The notes under the pieces: model-generated
What the model was told of the DNA's origin: nothing
Databases searched by the model: none
The model's input: the letters and a program-made list of their open reading frames with translations, nothing else
Part shown: positions 9,623 through 19,435 of the stretch, piece by piece
Layout: every line of letters begins with the position of its first letter
How positions within the stretch are numbered: position 1 is the first letter of the stretch
Position numbers and translations under genes: made by a program
Source of the DNA: Scytonema sp. RU_4_4
GTDB taxonomy: Bacteria > Cyanobacteriota > Cyanobacteriia > Cyanobacteriales > Nostocaceae
Reading direction: 5' to 3'
NCBI GenBank assembly: GCA_012031965.1
Contig: JAAUSC010000004.1
Coordinates: 1 to 64,000 of the forward strand
DNA length: 64,000 nucleotides

Positions 9623-10372
9623 TTACACTTTCCCAAACCTACGATCCCGTTCCTGATAGGCGCACAGGGCGCGATGAAATTCATTACGATTAAAATCAGG
9701 CCATAAAGCTTCAGTAATATAAATTTCTGCATAAGCTATTTGCCAGAGAAGGAAATTCGAGACCCGCATTTCTCCACTTGTACGAATTAATAAATCTGGG
9801 TCACAAATACCCTCCGTGTAGAGGTGACGCTCAAATGTTGCCTCATCAATTTCATCTGGTTGAAGCAGACCTTGCTGTGCTTTATGAGCGATTGTACGGC
9901 ATGCCTGTAAAATCTCCTGTCTACCTCCGTAATTGGTTGCAACTGTAAATTTAATACCGCGATTATTTCTTGTTTCTTCCATTGAATGAGAGATTTCTGC
10001 TTGAAGCGGACGAGGTAAAGCGCTCAAATTCCCCACAAATTTAATTTGAACATTTTCTTCCATCATTTCCCGCAGTTCTTGGCGCAAAACTCGCTGAAAT
10101 AAAGTCATCAAAAAATCGACTTCTTCGTGGGGTCTTCCCCAGTTCTCAGTCGAAAAAGCATAAGCCGTCAACGCCCCAATTCCCCAATCATCACAACAAC
10201 GTAGTAAATCTTTTAGCGCATCTACACCAGCTTTATGACCCATAATTCGGGGTAAACCTTGACGCTTAGCCCATCGACCATTGCCATCCATAATGACCGC
10301 AACGTGCTTAGGCAATAGTTCTCGTTTTAAATCCAAAGGCAAATCCTGCAGTTCAGTCTGTTGTGCTGTCAT
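9623..10372 (-). CDS. uppS: Isoprenyl transferase (undecaprenyl diphosphate synthase type)
   Basis: Cis-prenyltransferase that elongates farnesyl diphosphate with isopentenyl diphosphate to make the long-chain lipid carrier used in peptidoglycan and polysaccharide assembly. At 249 residues it has the normal length. The catalytic loop [17 protein letters not shown] carries the essential D29, and [16 protein letters not shown] and [20 protein letters not shown] are the other family signatures. The start codon overlaps the stop of cdaA by four bases (ATGA), so it is translated with the upstream gene as the last gene of a lysA-cdaA-uppS cluster. Confidence 0.95.
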   Translation of the reverse strand: MTAQQTELQDLPLDLKRELLPKHVAVIMDGNGRWAKRQGLPRIMGHKAGVDALKDLLRCCDDWGIGALTAYAFSTENWGRPHEEVDFLMTLFQRVLRQELREMMEENVQIKFVGNLSALPRPLQAEISHSMEETRNNRGIKFTVATNYGGRQEILQACRTIAHKAQQGLLQPDEIDEATFERHLYTEGICDPDLLIRTSGEMRVSNFLLWQIAYAEIYITEALWPDFNRNEFHRALCAYQERDRRFGKV

Positions 10373-11295
10373 TTTTTATCTCGTCGCGAAGCAGTCGATG
10401 GTAATCCGAGTAAACGTGAAATCAGTACTAGTGCCTTACTACGAACTTGACGACCCAAACTTAATAAACCAGGAGCGACAGCTTCCCGATCCACAGTTGG
10501 GGAAAAGCGATCCTCAAGAGACTCTTTGAGCTTCGTGATGGTGAGCGGTCTATTCAAGGTTCCTCGTTCGGCTAAGGAAATAGAACCCGTTTCTTCTGAT
10601 ACAACGACACAAATGCAATTTTCGACCCGCTCTGTAATTCCCATCGCCGCCCGGTGGCGTGTTCCCAACTGGCGTGAAGCTGTGCGTCCCGATAGCGGTA
10701 AAATTATACCTGATGCCACAATTCGTGAGCCACGAATTAACGTCGCCCCATCATGTAATAAAGTTTTTGGTTGAAAAATTGTTTGTATAAGTTCTTTTGA
10801 CACTTCGGCATTCAGCTTTACTCCTGGCACAGAAAAATCCCGCTCATCAATAGGACCAGTGGTTTCCAAAATTAGCAAAGCTCCAATTCGGTTTTTTGAA
10901 AGTTCTTTAACAGCATCAACAATTTCATCAATTACACTATCAGATTTGGGAACTGCCAGACCGGATGGTTGAAACAACTGCCGAAATTCGCCGCGTCCTA
11001 ATTGTTCCAAAAATCGGCGAAACTCTGACTGGAGAGCAACCGCCATTGCCACAGCACAACCAATGACTAACTTTTCCAGTACAAAAGTCAGCAGTTCTAG
11101 ATGCAACCTGGTACTGAGCGCTGATGCCAGCATCAGAATAATAAATCCCCGCACCATCCACAGTGTCCGGCGCTCACTAATAATAACAAGTATCATGTAC
11201 GTCAGCGCCAGTACTAACACAATATCCAGAGTCTCAATTAGCAAAGACTGTGACCTTCCTAGGTTTGTCAGCCATTGCGTCCACCAATCTCCCAT
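10369..11295 (-). CDS. cdaA: Diadenylate cyclase CdaA
   Basis: Membrane-bound enzyme that makes the second messenger c-di-AMP from two ATP. The N-terminus has three hydrophobic segments (about residues 22-90), then a short coiled stretch, and the DAC catalytic domain with the DGA motif (residues 182-184) and RHR (213-215). The long reading frame could start at a TTG at 11337, but the ATG at 11295 (MGDWWTQWL) matches the usual CdaA start, giving 308 residues. A basic tail of about 40 residues follows the catalytic domain. It overlaps uppS by four bases. In cyanobacteria c-di-AMP has been tied to potassium and osmotic control and night survival. Confidence 0.93.
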   Translation of the reverse strand: MGDWWTQWLTNLGRSQSLLIETLDIVLVLALTYMILVIISERRTLWMVRGFIILMLASALSTRLHLELLTFVLEKLVIGCAVAMAVALQSEFRRFLEQLGRGEFRQLFQPSGLAVPKSDSVIDEIVDAVKELSKNRIGALLILETTGPIDERDFSVPGVKLNAEVSKELIQTIFQPKTLLHDGATLIRGSRIVASGIILPLSGRTASRQLGTRHRAAMGITERVENCICVVVSEETGSISLAERGTLNRPLTITKLKESLEDRFSPTVDREAVAPGLLSLGRQVRSKALVLISRLLGLPSTASRRDKK

Positions 11296-11337
11296 GACAT
11301 CTGGATTTAACCTTTTACCTCTAATAAAGTAAGTCAA

Positions 11338-11621
11338 CAGTTAACAGCTATTAGTCACTACTGATCAGTGATTTGCTCAATGAATGTCACTTGCTACTCT
11401 ATCCAACAGATGCGCCCACTACGAAGTCTACACGAAGCCTTATGCCTGCACCATGAGCGCAGCTCCTCTGAAAGGAGAAATGACGGGTATGCCCATACCT
11501 ACAGGACGCACTAGCGTATAGCAAAAGCGTTCGCAAAGGCGTGCCCAAAGGGCTTAGAGCTTAGGAGATACCCAAAGGACACTGCCCTCCTTTGGGCGCA
11601 GCGGCTCCTAATGACTGATGA
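11338..11621. other. Intergenic region between lysA and cdaA with palindromic repeats
   Basis: Roughly 280 bp of repeat-like sequence rich in GCG/CGC steps (AAAGCGTTCGCAAAGGCGTGCCC, CCCTCCTTTGGGCGCAGC), of the kind dispersed between cyanobacterial genes. I see no gene. It separates lysA from cdaA, so the two may not be on one transcript. Confidence 0.5.
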
Positions 11622-13079
11622 CTAACTTTTAAGTCTTTGCGGTAGGCAGTCCTGTCGAATTAAGTCCTGATAAGTTTCGCGTCGCAAAATCAAATTTGCT
11701 TCGCCATTCGCTACTATAACAGCTGCCGGTCGTGGCAAGCGGTTGTAGTTAGATGCCATACTGTAATTATAAGCACCAGTGGACATAACGACGAGAATAT
11801 CCCCAGATTCAGTTTTTGGCACTTGGGCATCTTTTATTACAATATCGCCAGATTCACAATGTTTGCCAGCTATTGTTACAGTTTCTGTAAGTGGAGCAGA
11901 CATTCGGTTGGCAACCACTGCGCGGTACACAGACTGGTATGTAATTGGGCGTGGATTATCAGACATCCCCCCATCGACTGCTACATAGGTGCGTATTTCT
12001 GGAATCACTTTGGATGAGCCGACAGAGTAAGCTGTGACACAAGCTGTTCCAATCAGGGAACGCCCTGGTTCAGAAAGTAACTTGGGCAAAGGCAAGTTTT
12101 CTGTTGCACAAGCTTCTTGAATCACTTCACAAATCGGTTTAACCCACTCTTCTATGCTAGGTGGATCATCTGATTCTGTATACTTTATTCCTAAGCCGCC
12201 TCCCACATTCAACTCTTTTATCAATAAACCATACCCAGCAGCTTTACTTATCCACTGCACCATGACTGCAGCTAAATCCTGATGCGGTTGACGTTCAAAA
12301 ATCTGGGAACCAATGTGAGCATGTAATCCTACACAGTTAACGACAGATTGTTGACTCACAAAAGTAAACAATTCATCTAATTGATTGGGATCAAAGCCAA
12401 ATTTGCTATCTAAGTGTCCCGTGCGAATATATTCATGCGTATGACATTCTATACCTGGCGTTAACCGCAACATGATGCGAATGGGATGCTGGGGTGGTAA
12501 GGTGCTGGGGAGAGAACTTTCCCCCATTACCCCATCGCCCCTAATCCCCGTCTCCTTTGCTATCTCCACCAGAGTACGCAACTCATGCCAGTTGTCTACT
12601 ACAATAATGCAGCCAGACTCAATGCCAAAAATCAGTTCTTGGCGGGATTTATTATTGCCGTGGAAATAGATTTTATCAGGACTGACACCAGCACTCAGGG
12701 CTGTATAGAGTTCACCCCCAGAGACGACATCTATTCCTAAACCAACGTTCTGTGCGATCGCACAAATAGATGTACAACTCCACGCTTTGGAAGCATAGAG
12801 TACCTGAGATTCACCTTTGTAGTAACGCTTGAAGCTGTCTTGATACTGTTGGCAAGCTGTTCGCAGGGTTTGTTCATCTAAAATATATAAAGGCGAACCA
12901 AATTGCTGAACTAGGGTTATGACATCACAGCCGCCTATTTCCAGATGGTCATGACTGTTAACTCTGGCTGTTAACGGCAGAAGTTCTTGATTTGGTGAAA
13001 GACTTATGTTTTGACCGTTTGCTTGTGGTAAATACTGACTACCAGAATACTGAACCCCAGCAGGGTGTGTCGATACCAT
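11622..13079 (-). CDS. lysA: Diaminopimelate decarboxylase
   Basis: PLP enzyme that decarboxylates meso-diaminopimelate to L-lysine, the last step of lysine synthesis. The PLP lysine is K98 in VLYASKAWS; HIGSQIF, GGGLGIKY and the C-terminal ESGDI segments are further signatures. The protein has 485 residues, longer than the usual 420-460, in part because of an N-terminal extension of about 45 residues and a low-complexity segment near residues 176-197 (between VEIAKE and HPIRIMLRL) that looks like in-frame intergenic-type sequence (12489-12554). That segment lies on a surface-likely loop and need not destroy activity. ATG start. Upstream of cdaA-uppS in a cluster common in cyanobacteria. Confidence 0.94.
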   Translation of the reverse strand: MVSTHPAGVQYSGSQYLPQANGQNISLSPNQELLPLTARVNSHDHLEIGGCDVITLVQQFGSPLYILDEQTLRTACQQYQDSFKRYYKGESQVLYASKAWSCTSICAIAQNVGLGIDVVSGGELYTALSAGVSPDKIYFHGNNKSRQELIFGIESGCIIVVDNWHELRTLVEIAKETGIRGDGVMGESSLPSTLPPQHPIRIMLRLTPGIECHTHEYIRTGHLDSKFGFDPNQLDELFTFVSQQSVVNCVGLHAHIGSQIFERQPHQDLAAVMVQWISKAAGYGLLIKELNVGGGLGIKYTESDDPPSIEEWVKPICEVIQEACATENLPLPKLLSEPGRSLIGTACVTAYSVGSSKVIPEIRTYVAVDGGMSDNPRPITYQSVYRAVVANRMSAPLTETVTIAGKHCESGDIVIKDAQVPKTESGDILVVMSTGAYNYSMASNYNRLPRPAAVIVANGEANLILRRETYQDLIRQDCLPQRLKS

Positions 13080-13169
13080 AACTTTAAGAGTTGTCCTTGT
13101 CTAAATTATAGGCGTGAGTAATTCCTCCGCTTCCCAGTTTACAAAGGCTTTGTACCATTACGAATAAGT

Positions 13170-13703
13170 GTGAGCAAATTAAAATTAGAAATCAGACACC
13201 TAACTTCAGCAGATTTGACTGCAGTGCAAGAACTAGACAAAATCTGCTTTGGTGGTTTATGGACTCTGGATGCCTACCAACGAGAGTTAGATAGCCCTAA
13301 CAGTGATTTACTCGGTTTGTTCTCCCCTGTCTGTGTTGTCAGACTACTAGGAATGAGTTGCTTTTGGTCAATTTTAGATGAAGCTCACATCACTATCTTG
13401 GCGGTTCATCCTCAATACCACCGTCAAGGCTTTGGACAGGCTCTGTTGTATTCTGTGCTGAAGACTGCTTATGAACGCGGCTTGGAGCGAGCTACTCTCG
13501 AAGTGCGAGCTTCTAACTCAGCGGCGATTTCCTTATATCAAAAATTTGGCTTTAAAATAGCTGGTCGGCGACGGCGCTACTATAAGGATAACGATGAGGA
13601 CGCATTAATACTTTGGTTAGGAGACTTGCAACAGCCGCATTTTCAAAAAACTTTAGATGACTGGAATAAAATCATCAGCGATCGCCTAACAAAGGCGTCT
13701 TAA
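13170..13703 (+). CDS. rimI: Ribosomal protein S18-alanine N-acetyltransferase (GNAT)
   Basis: A 177-residue GNAT acetyltransferase of the RimI type, which transfers acetyl from acetyl-CoA to the N-terminal alanine of ribosomal protein S18. The acetyl-CoA loop is visible as VHPQYHRQGFGQALL (the Q/RxxGxG/A motif), followed by ATLEVRASNSAAISLYQKFGF, the RimI-type signature. The start is GTG at 13170. It diverges from lysA with about 90 bp between. GNAT members are hard to separate by substrate, so the RimI name rests on the ATLEVRxSNxxAxxLYxKxGF pattern. Confidence 0.85.
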   Translation: MSKLKLEIRHLTSADLTAVQELDKICFGGLWTLDAYQRELDSPNSDLLGLFSPVCVVRLLGMSCFWSILDEAHITILAVHPQYHRQGFGQALLYSVLKTAYERGLERATLEVRASNSAAISLYQKFGFKIAGRRRRYYKDNDEDALILWLGDLQQPHFQKTLDDWNKIISDRLTKAS

Positions 13704-14446
13704 TTTTAAAACTTTTTCTTCCCTTTTCCCACGCCAGGTGACGCCAGATTCTAACTTCTACACCAGACGCTGCGCTTACGCATGATTGCCTGCTGTAAGC
13801 ATAGGGCTTACAAGTCCGGCATTGCCGACTTGTTACAAGAGCGTCTGGGCAAGAGGAGTTAGCAACTCTGCCGTTCAAAAGTCTCAAGTCCAAATTCACT
13901 CTTGACTTTTGACGACCTTCACAAGACGATATGCAATTTCAAAGCCCAACAGCTTAGTACAGCATTTCATTAATAAGGGTTGGAAATGCTGGAGGCTGAT
14001 GTTGGGTTGCGCTCCGCTTCACCCAACCTACGACAAATTGAATTTCGTACCCCTTTTACGGTGATGTGTACTTAGCACTTGTAATGGTTTTTTATTCTTA
14101 TTGATTTTTGATTTTTTATAAAAAATATTTATAAAGTGACAAATTTAATTGACAAGAAGTCTAAATTGAGATATATGGTATTATTTGGGGTTGAATAAAA
14201 AACTTTTCAATCCAACCACAAATTATCCGTGGTTAAGCCTAACAAGGTAAACAAAATTACGCTCCTCAGCACACAAATCGCACAAAAGTAAAGAAAACTA
14301 AATAAAAGTCATAAAAAATTAGCAATCGTCCCATCAACCTGGGTCAAATCGTGTCGGATGTCTATTTCTTTATACAAGCATCCGAAATGTTAGCCTGTGC
14401 TAAAATCAGCGTACCGGCACGACGCAGGTGATGGGATGAATGCCAT
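13704..14446. other. Long intergenic region upstream of clpC
   Basis: About 740 bp with no supported gene. 13763-13848 forms a nested inverted repeat (CCAGACGCT with AGCGTCTGG outside, ACAAGTC-GGCATTGCC-GACTTGT inside). 13995-14035 contains the GTTGGGTTGCGCTCCGCTTCACCCAACC hairpin type dispersed in cyanobacterial genomes. From 14080 the sequence becomes AT-rich and is presumably the promoter and a long leader of clpC; no clear ribosome-binding site precedes the clpC ATG. Confidence 0.5.
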
Positions 14447-16915
14447 ATGTTTGAACGCTTCACAGAAAAAGCCATAAAGGTCATTATGCTAGCCCAGGAA
14501 GAAGCTCGCCGTCTTGGGCATAATTTCGTGGGTACCGAGCAGATCCTCTTGGGTCTGATTGGAGAAGGTACCGGAGTGGCGGCTAAGGTACTTAAGTCTA
14601 TGGGTGTCAACCTCAAAGACGCTCGGATTGAAGTAGAAAAAATCATAGGTCGAGGCTCTGGCTTTGTCGCTGTGGAAATTCCGTTTACGCCACGGGCAAA
14701 GCGGGTTCTGGAACTATCCTTGGAAGAAGCGCGCCAATTAGGGCATAACTACATTGGCACCGAGCATCTGCTGTTGGGCTTGATCCGAGAAGGGGAAGGT
14801 GTAGCAGCCAGAGTGCTAGAAAACCTAGGGGTGGATCTGTCTAAGGTCAGAACCCAAGTGATCCGAATGCTGGGAGAAACAGCTGAGGTGAGTGCGGGTG
14901 GTCAACCACGTGGAAACAAAACCCCAACACTAGACGAGTTTGGCTCTAATCTGACCCAAATGGCGGCGGATGGCAAGCTCGATCCGGTGGTAGGACGCGC
15001 TAAAGAAATTGAACGGGTGATTCAGATTTTGGGTCGCCGGACCAAAAATAATCCCGTGCTGATTGGGGAACCAGGGGTAGGTAAAACCGCGATCGCCGAA
15101 GGTTTAGCACAGCGCATTGCTAATAAAGATGTCCCTGACATCTTAGAAGACAAGCGTGTGGTGACTCTGGATATCGGTTTACTTGTCGCTGGAACCAAGT
15201 ACCGGGGTGAATTTGAAGAACGCCTGAAAAAAATTATGGATGAAATCCGTCAGGCGGGCAATGTTGTTCTCGTGATTGACGAGGTACACACCTTAATTGG
15301 TGCAGGCGCAGCAGAAGGCGCAATCGATGCAGCAAATATCCTCAAACCAGCATTGGCGCGAGGTGAATTGCAATGTATCGGAGCCACAACTCTAGATGAA
15401 TACCGCAAGCACATCGAGCGGGATGCAGCTCTTGAGCGTCGCTTCCAGCCAGTTATGGTGGGTGAACCGTCAGTAGATGAGACTATTGAGATTCTTCATG
15501 GACTGCGCGAGCGCTACGAACAGCACCACAAGCTGAAAATCTCCGATGAAGCTTTGGTTGCAGCAGCAAAGCTATCTGATCGATATATCAGTGACCGTTA
15601 CCTCCCAGATAAAGCAATCGACTTGATTGACGAAGCAGGAAGCCGGGTTCGCTTGATTAACTCGCAATTACCCCCCGCAGCTAAGGAATTGGACAAAGAA
15701 CTGCGTCAGATTTTGAAAGAAAAAGACGATGCAGTCCGCGCTCAAGACTTCGATAGAGCTGGGGAATTGCGCGATCGCGAGATGGAAATCAAAGCCGAAA
15801 TTCGCGCCATTGCTCAAAACAAGACGAATTCTACTCGCACTGAAGGTGACGAACCTGTCGTTACGGAAGAGGACATTGCTCACATTGTCGCTTCCTGGAC
15901 TGGAGTTCCGGTGAACAAACTCACCGAATCTGAATCCGAGAAGCTGCTACACATGGAAGATACCCTCCATCAGCGCCTCATCGGACAAGAGGATGCTGTG
16001 AAAGCAGTTTCACGGGCAATTCGTCGCGCTCGTGTCGGTTTGAAGAATCCTAATCGACCCATTGCTAGCTTCATCTTCTCTGGTCCAACAGGTGTAGGTA
16101 AAACCGAGTTAGCGAAATCTTTGGCTTCTTACTTCTTTGGTTCTGAAGAAGCGATGATTCGCCTAGATATGTCGGAATACATGGAGCGCCATACCGTCAG
16201 CAAGCTGATTGGTTCGCCTCCTGGTTATGTCGGATATAACGAAGGCGGTCAACTGACCGAAGCCGTGCGCCGTCGTCCTTACACGGTCGTGCTATTCGAC
16301 GAAATCGAAAAAGCACATCCCGACGTCTTTAATATGCTACTGCAAATTTTAGAAGACGGTCGCTTAACCGATGCTAAAGGTCGTACCGTAGACTTCAAGA
16401 ACACCTTGCTGATTTTGACTTCCAATATCGGTTCCAAGGTGATTGAGAAAAGTGGTAGCGGTTTCGGCTTTGATGTTGCTGAAGACCAAACAGAGGCGCA
16501 GTACAACCGGATTAAATCCTTGGTTAACGAAGAACTCAAGCAGTACTTCCGTCCTGAGTTCCTCAACCGACTGGATGAAATCATCGTCTTCCGTCAACTG
16601 AGCAAGGAAGAAGTATCCGAAATCGCCGCTATCATGCTCAAGGAAGTGTTTGGTCGCCTGACAGAAAAAGGCATCGCACTGGAAGTTACTGATAGATTCA
16701 AAGACCGTCTTATCGAAGAAGGTTACAGTCCCAGCTACGGCGCAAGACCATTACGTCGGGCAATTATGCGCTTGTTAGAAGATAGCCTCGCCGAAGAGAT
16801 TCTGTCTGGTCGCATCAAGGAGGGCGATACAGCCATCGTTGATGTAGATGAGACTGGTAATGTAAAGGTAAGAGCTGAACAGCGCCGGGAATTGTTGACC
16901 CCTGGAGTTGAATAG
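14447..16915 (+). CDS. clpC: ATP-dependent Clp protease ATP-binding subunit ClpC
   Basis: Hsp100 unfoldase that feeds substrates to ClpP/ClpR in the cytoplasm and is essential in cyanobacteria. At 822 residues it has full length. In order: double Clp N-domain (about 1-150, [20 protein letters not shown]), first AAA+ domain with Walker A GEPGVGKT and Walker B VLVIDEVH, a UVR segment in the middle domain, second AAA+ domain with GPTGVGKT and [16 protein letters not shown], and the C-terminal D2-small domain. The hydrophobic tripeptide loop for ClpP binding is expected near residue 670 ([11 protein letters not shown]). A rho-independent terminator follows within 45 bp, so it is monocistronic. 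Confidence 0.97.
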   Translation: MFERFTEKAIKVIMLAQEEARRLGHNFVGTEQILLGLIGEGTGVAAKVLKSMGVNLKDARIEVEKIIGRGSGFVAVEIPFTPRAKRVLELSLEEARQLGHNYIGTEHLLLGLIREGEGVAARVLENLGVDLSKVRTQVIRMLGETAEVSAGGQPRGNKTPTLDEFGSNLTQMAADGKLDPVVGRAKEIERVIQILGRRTKNNPVLIGEPGVGKTAIAEGLAQRIANKDVPDILEDKRVVTLDIGLLVAGTKYRGEFEERLKKIMDEIRQAGNVVLVIDEVHTLIGAGAAEGAIDAANILKPALARGELQCIGATTLDEYRKHIERDAALERRFQPVMVGEPSVDETIEILHGLRERYEQHHKLKISDEALVAAAKLSDRYISDRYLPDKAIDLIDEAGSRVRLINSQLPPAAKELDKELRQILKEKDDAVRAQDFDRAGELRDREMEIKAEIRAIAQNKTNSTRTEGDEPVVTEEDIAHIVASWTGVPVNKLTESESEKLLHMEDTLHQRLIGQEDAVKAVSRAIRRARVGLKNPNRPIASFIFSGPTGVGKTELAKSLASYFFGSEEAMIRLDMSEYMERHTVSKLIGSPPGYVGYNEGGQLTEAVRRRPYTVVLFDEIEKAHPDVFNMLLQILEDGRLTDAKGRTVDFKNTLLILTSNIGSKVIEKSGSGFGFDVAEDQTEAQYNRIKSLVNEELKQYFRPEFLNRLDEIIVFRQLSKEEVSEIAAIMLKEVFGRLTEKGIALEVTDRFKDRLIEEGYSPSYGARPLRRAIMRLLEDSLAEEILSGRIKEGDTAIVDVDETGNVKVRAEQRRELLTPGVE

Positions 16916-16953
16916 AAAGAAGATTTAATATTTCTTTATTCTTTTGATAAACG

Positions 16954-16987
16954 AAAGGTAGAGTATGCAACTGCTCTACCTTTTTTT
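16954..16987 (+). terminator. Rho-independent terminator after clpC
   Basis: AAAGGTAGAG, a 10-base loop, then CTCTACCTTT running into seven or more T. Stem of about 10 bp plus T-run, 38 bp after the clpC stop. Confidence 0.88.
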
Positions 16988-17029
16988 GTATTTCATTTCA
17001 GAAGGAAGCGAGTTCTATAATAAGACAAG

Positions 17030-17269
17030 ATGAGTTCTTCTCAGAGGTTAGCTATGTTTGCTGTAGAATTTCAAGCTAATATTCAAAATGGCTTTATCGA
17101 AATACCCGAACAGTACAAATCACAATTCGTCACACAAAAAAGTGTTAAAGTTATTCTGCTGAAACCAGAAGAACATACTCCTGTAGAAGACTTGATTGAT
17201 AAACTGTTAAAGAATCCCATACAAGTTGAGGAATTTCAGCCATTAAAACGAAATGAGATTTATGAGTAA
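17030..17269 (+). CDS. Antitoxin-like protein upstream of a PIN toxin
   Basis: A 79-residue protein that is probably the antitoxin of the adjacent PIN-domain toxin. It has a short beta-rich N-terminal half (FAVEFQANIQNGFIEIPEQYK) reminiscent of AbrB-like or DUF-type antitoxins with a substrate-like IPEQY segment, and an acidic C-terminal half with PVEDLIDKLLKNPI that could wrap the toxin. The ATG at 17054 (MFAVEF) is an equally good start and gives 71 residues. Its 3' end overlaps the toxin start by 8-17 bases, typical of toxin-antitoxin operons. The family is not identified with certainty; the role is inferred from position and size. Confidence 0.65.
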   Translation: MSSSQRLAMFAVEFQANIQNGFIEIPEQYKSQFVTQKSVKVILLKPEEHTPVEDLIDKLLKNPIQVEEFQPLKRNEIYE

Positions 17270-17690
17270 ACCTTCACAATCTCTCTGTTTTCTAGATTCA
17301 AACATATGGCTGTATGCCTTAATAACTAGCACTCAAACAGACAAAAGACATGAGAAAGCTCGATATTTGATATCAAGCAAAGAGGAAGTAATAGTAACAA
17401 GTACTCAAGTCATTAGTGAAGTTTGCGTTAATCTGCTCAAAAAATCAATACTTAATGAGCAGCAAATAGAAAACTTGATTAAATCTTTTTATATAAAGTA
17501 TCGAGTTATAGAGATAAATCAAGAAATTCTCTTAACAGCATCGCAATTGCGAACTCAATATCATTTCTCATTTTGGGATAGTTTGATTGTAGCTAGTGCT
17601 TTATATGCAGATACTAGTATTCTTTTTTCTGAAGATATGCAAGATGGTTTAATCGTATTTAATAAGCTAGAAATAATCAATCCTTTGTAA
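17253..17690 (+). CDS. PIN-domain toxin (VapC-like ribonuclease)
   Basis: A 145-residue PIN-domain protein, a magnesium-dependent RNase fold that in VapC toxins cuts tRNA or rRNA. Acidic residues are in the expected order: D in CFLDSNIWLYAL, E in VISEVCVNLL, D in FSFWDSLIVASAL and the SEDM motif near the C-terminus. The start may be the ATG at 17253 or at 17262. It overlaps the preceding small gene, forming a type II toxin-antitoxin pair. Base composition is AT-rich compared with clpC, consistent with mobile accessory DNA. The RNA target is unknown. Confidence 0.85.
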   Translation: MRFMSKPSQSLCFLDSNIWLYALITSTQTDKRHEKARYLISSKEEVIVTSTQVISEVCVNLLKKSILNEQQIENLIKSFYIKYRVIEINQEILLTASQLRTQYHFSFWDSLIVASALYADTSILFSEDMQDGLIVFNKLEIINPL

Positions 17691-17813
17691 TCACCGCCTC
17701 ACAAGTTAACAAAGGGGGCTCAATCTGTTTCATCTGATTCATCACTCAGTGATGAAACTGCTCTTGATGATTAACCAAAGCCACTAAAGGTCCTGTATCT
17801 AACAGTACCCCTT
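17691..17813 (-). pseudogene. Remnant of a second PIN-domain gene
   Basis: On the minus strand from about 17810 the sequence reads GVLLDTGPLVALVNHQEQFHH, the start of a VapC-type PIN domain (LLDTGPLVAL), then a TGA where a Trp is expected, then MNQMKQIEPPLLTCEAVIT, which continues the PIN domain with its conserved glutamate. The reading then stops at the end of the neighbouring toxin gene. The gene is truncated and has a nonsense codon, so it is dead. Its presence next to a live PIN toxin suggests repeated toxin-antitoxin turnover at this spot. Confidence 0.7.
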
Positions 17814-18070
17814 ACTGCTGCTAAAAAAGCTATTCGTAAAAAACTTGTCAATTGAAGCCCGAATCAATCAGCGATCGCTTTTAGCCAAGAATTGCCCTAT
17901 CGCTTTCTCCACATTACTGAGAAATTGGAAGCGTTACATGATTGGATTGGAAAATTGTCCTATTCCTTTCCTGTCAAGGAATTAATTCCTCTCACCCTTC
18001 AAAAATGAGCGAACGGACAGTCAGGAGAGGAGCTTTTGTTTCACGCCGATCTCATTGTAGTAGCCAATAT
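17814..18070. other. Intergenic remnant sequence between PIN locus and raf1
   Basis: A plus-strand stretch at about 17889-18008 can be read as SQELPYRFLHITEKLEALHD followed by WIGKLSYSFPVKELIPLTLQK and a stop, with no start upstream. It has a coding-like look but I cannot assign a family; it may be a gene scrap. Nothing else is supported. Confidence 0.35.
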
Positions 18071-19153
18071 CTACTCGTCAATCTGCCAAAAATCCTTGGT
18101 CACATTTTCATCCAAAATCTTCTTTGGTCGGACAATGACAATAATTCGCCCAAGTAGGGGAATTTCTGGTGCTGTTTCAAACCATTGAAAATCTAATTCA
18201 CCAGAGTTATCAACCACAAAGTAACTGTTAGAGTCCCATTCTCGCTCTTGGCGGTCTACAACGACTAACACAGATTGTGGAGAATTTTGTGTTTGGTTGG
18301 GAAAGTGATCGCTCTTGCACAAAATCACCACTGGATCTTCTGCATTCAACAAAACTTGCCAACCTGGTAACGGTACCCAAGCTTGCTCTCCAGCAAACCT
18401 AACCATACGAAATGGTTCTATCTCCTCTACTATGGGTACTGCTTTCAATTCTTGTGGTGTCAGTGGCAACTCACCCACGACTGGTATAATACGCGGTAAT
18501 TCTTCTTCTGAGTCCAGGCGATAAAAGGGTAACAAGGGGGCAGGACGCTTGGGAACAACTGTAAAATCAGTCAATAACTGTTCAATTTGTTTCCTTGCTG
18601 TTTGTGAGTGCGCAAAACGCAAACCTTTGGCGATAAGGCGAGAGCGTTCTTGTAAGTCTGAGTTTTGGCGGGCGAGTTTCCAGCATTGATACGCCACTGC
18701 ATCTCCCGGCTGATTTTCAAATCCCTCCGGTAGAGTCCGGAAGCGAGAGAAATCTTTGACTGCTTTGGCGACTTCGCGCGCCTCATCAATGTCAAGTTTA
18801 TGTTGGAACGTCAGTTGTGCAGCTGCGGCGCGTTCTTCTTGGGTGAGCAGGCGTAGCTCGTACAAAACATCACTTCCCCGCATGGTGTAGTGCGATCGCA
18901 CTGCTTCTGATACACCAGCCTTTTCCATAGAATGATAAACTTGAGCGCCAACAATGACTTGATTTTGTTGTATCGGCTCAAATCCAGTTGCTTCAAAGAT
19001 GGCTTGGGGATCATAACCAAGTTTTTGCAGTTGAGCTATGGCAACTCCCCATTCCACCCAGGAGCCTTGCTTTTGTCTGAGCTTTTGCAGCAAATCTAGC
19101 GCTATATCATTATTATTATCAGAGTTTTGAGCATTGGGTGGTAGGTCAGTCAT
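18071..19153 (-). CDS. raf1: Rubisco accumulation factor 1
   Basis: Assembly chaperone that brackets Rubisco large-subunit dimers and promotes formation of the L8 core in the cytoplasm or carboxysome precursor. The 360-residue protein has the usual two-domain form: an N-terminal alpha-helical domain (about 15-200, beginning QKLRQKQGSWVEWGVAIAQLQK and containing the FEATGFEPIQQNQ segment) and a C-terminal beta domain (about 215-350, PLLPFYRLDSEEELPRIIPV). The gene is alone on its strand; Raf1 is not normally linked to the rbc operon in cyanobacteria, so the location is not odd. Confidence 0.93.
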   Translation of the reverse strand: MTDLPPNAQNSDNNNDIALDLLQKLRQKQGSWVEWGVAIAQLQKLGYDPQAIFEATGFEPIQQNQVIVGAQVYHSMEKAGVSEAVRSHYTMRGSDVLYELRLLTQEERAAAAQLTFQHKLDIDEAREVAKAVKDFSRFRTLPEGFENQPGDAVAYQCWKLARQNSDLQERSRLIAKGLRFAHSQTARKQIEQLLTDFTVVPKRPAPLLPFYRLDSEEELPRIIPVVGELPLTPQELKAVPIVEEIEPFRMVRFAGEQAWVPLPGWQVLLNAEDPVVILCKSDHFPNQTQNSPQSVLVVVDRQEREWDSNSYFVVDNSGELDFQWFETAPEIPLLGRIIVIVRPKKILDENVTKDFWQIDE

Positions 19154-19435
19154 AATCCACTCACGACTTCAAGGGAAAGCAGTCAATACATATCCAGCAA
19201 GTCTTATTGTATGGTCAAACGGTTAACTAATCCTTGTTTTGAAGGCGATTTACAGGTTACCAATATAAAAATCATCTAATTTTTCTTCATATTAATCACT
19301 AAGAAAGGTTTAAATAGTCAGATTTTTCAAGAAATTATCCGGATAGCTGCAGTTTCTGCCTGTACCTTGTTTAAAGGCGGATTTTGTATGAAAAATAACA
19401 AAAATCAAATATAAATATTGAAAGGATGACTTTTT

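Noticed and set aside
14200-14240. tRNA-like stretch upstream of clpC
   Set aside because: A TTCAATCC-like piece occurs, but no cloverleaf arms can be paired around it.
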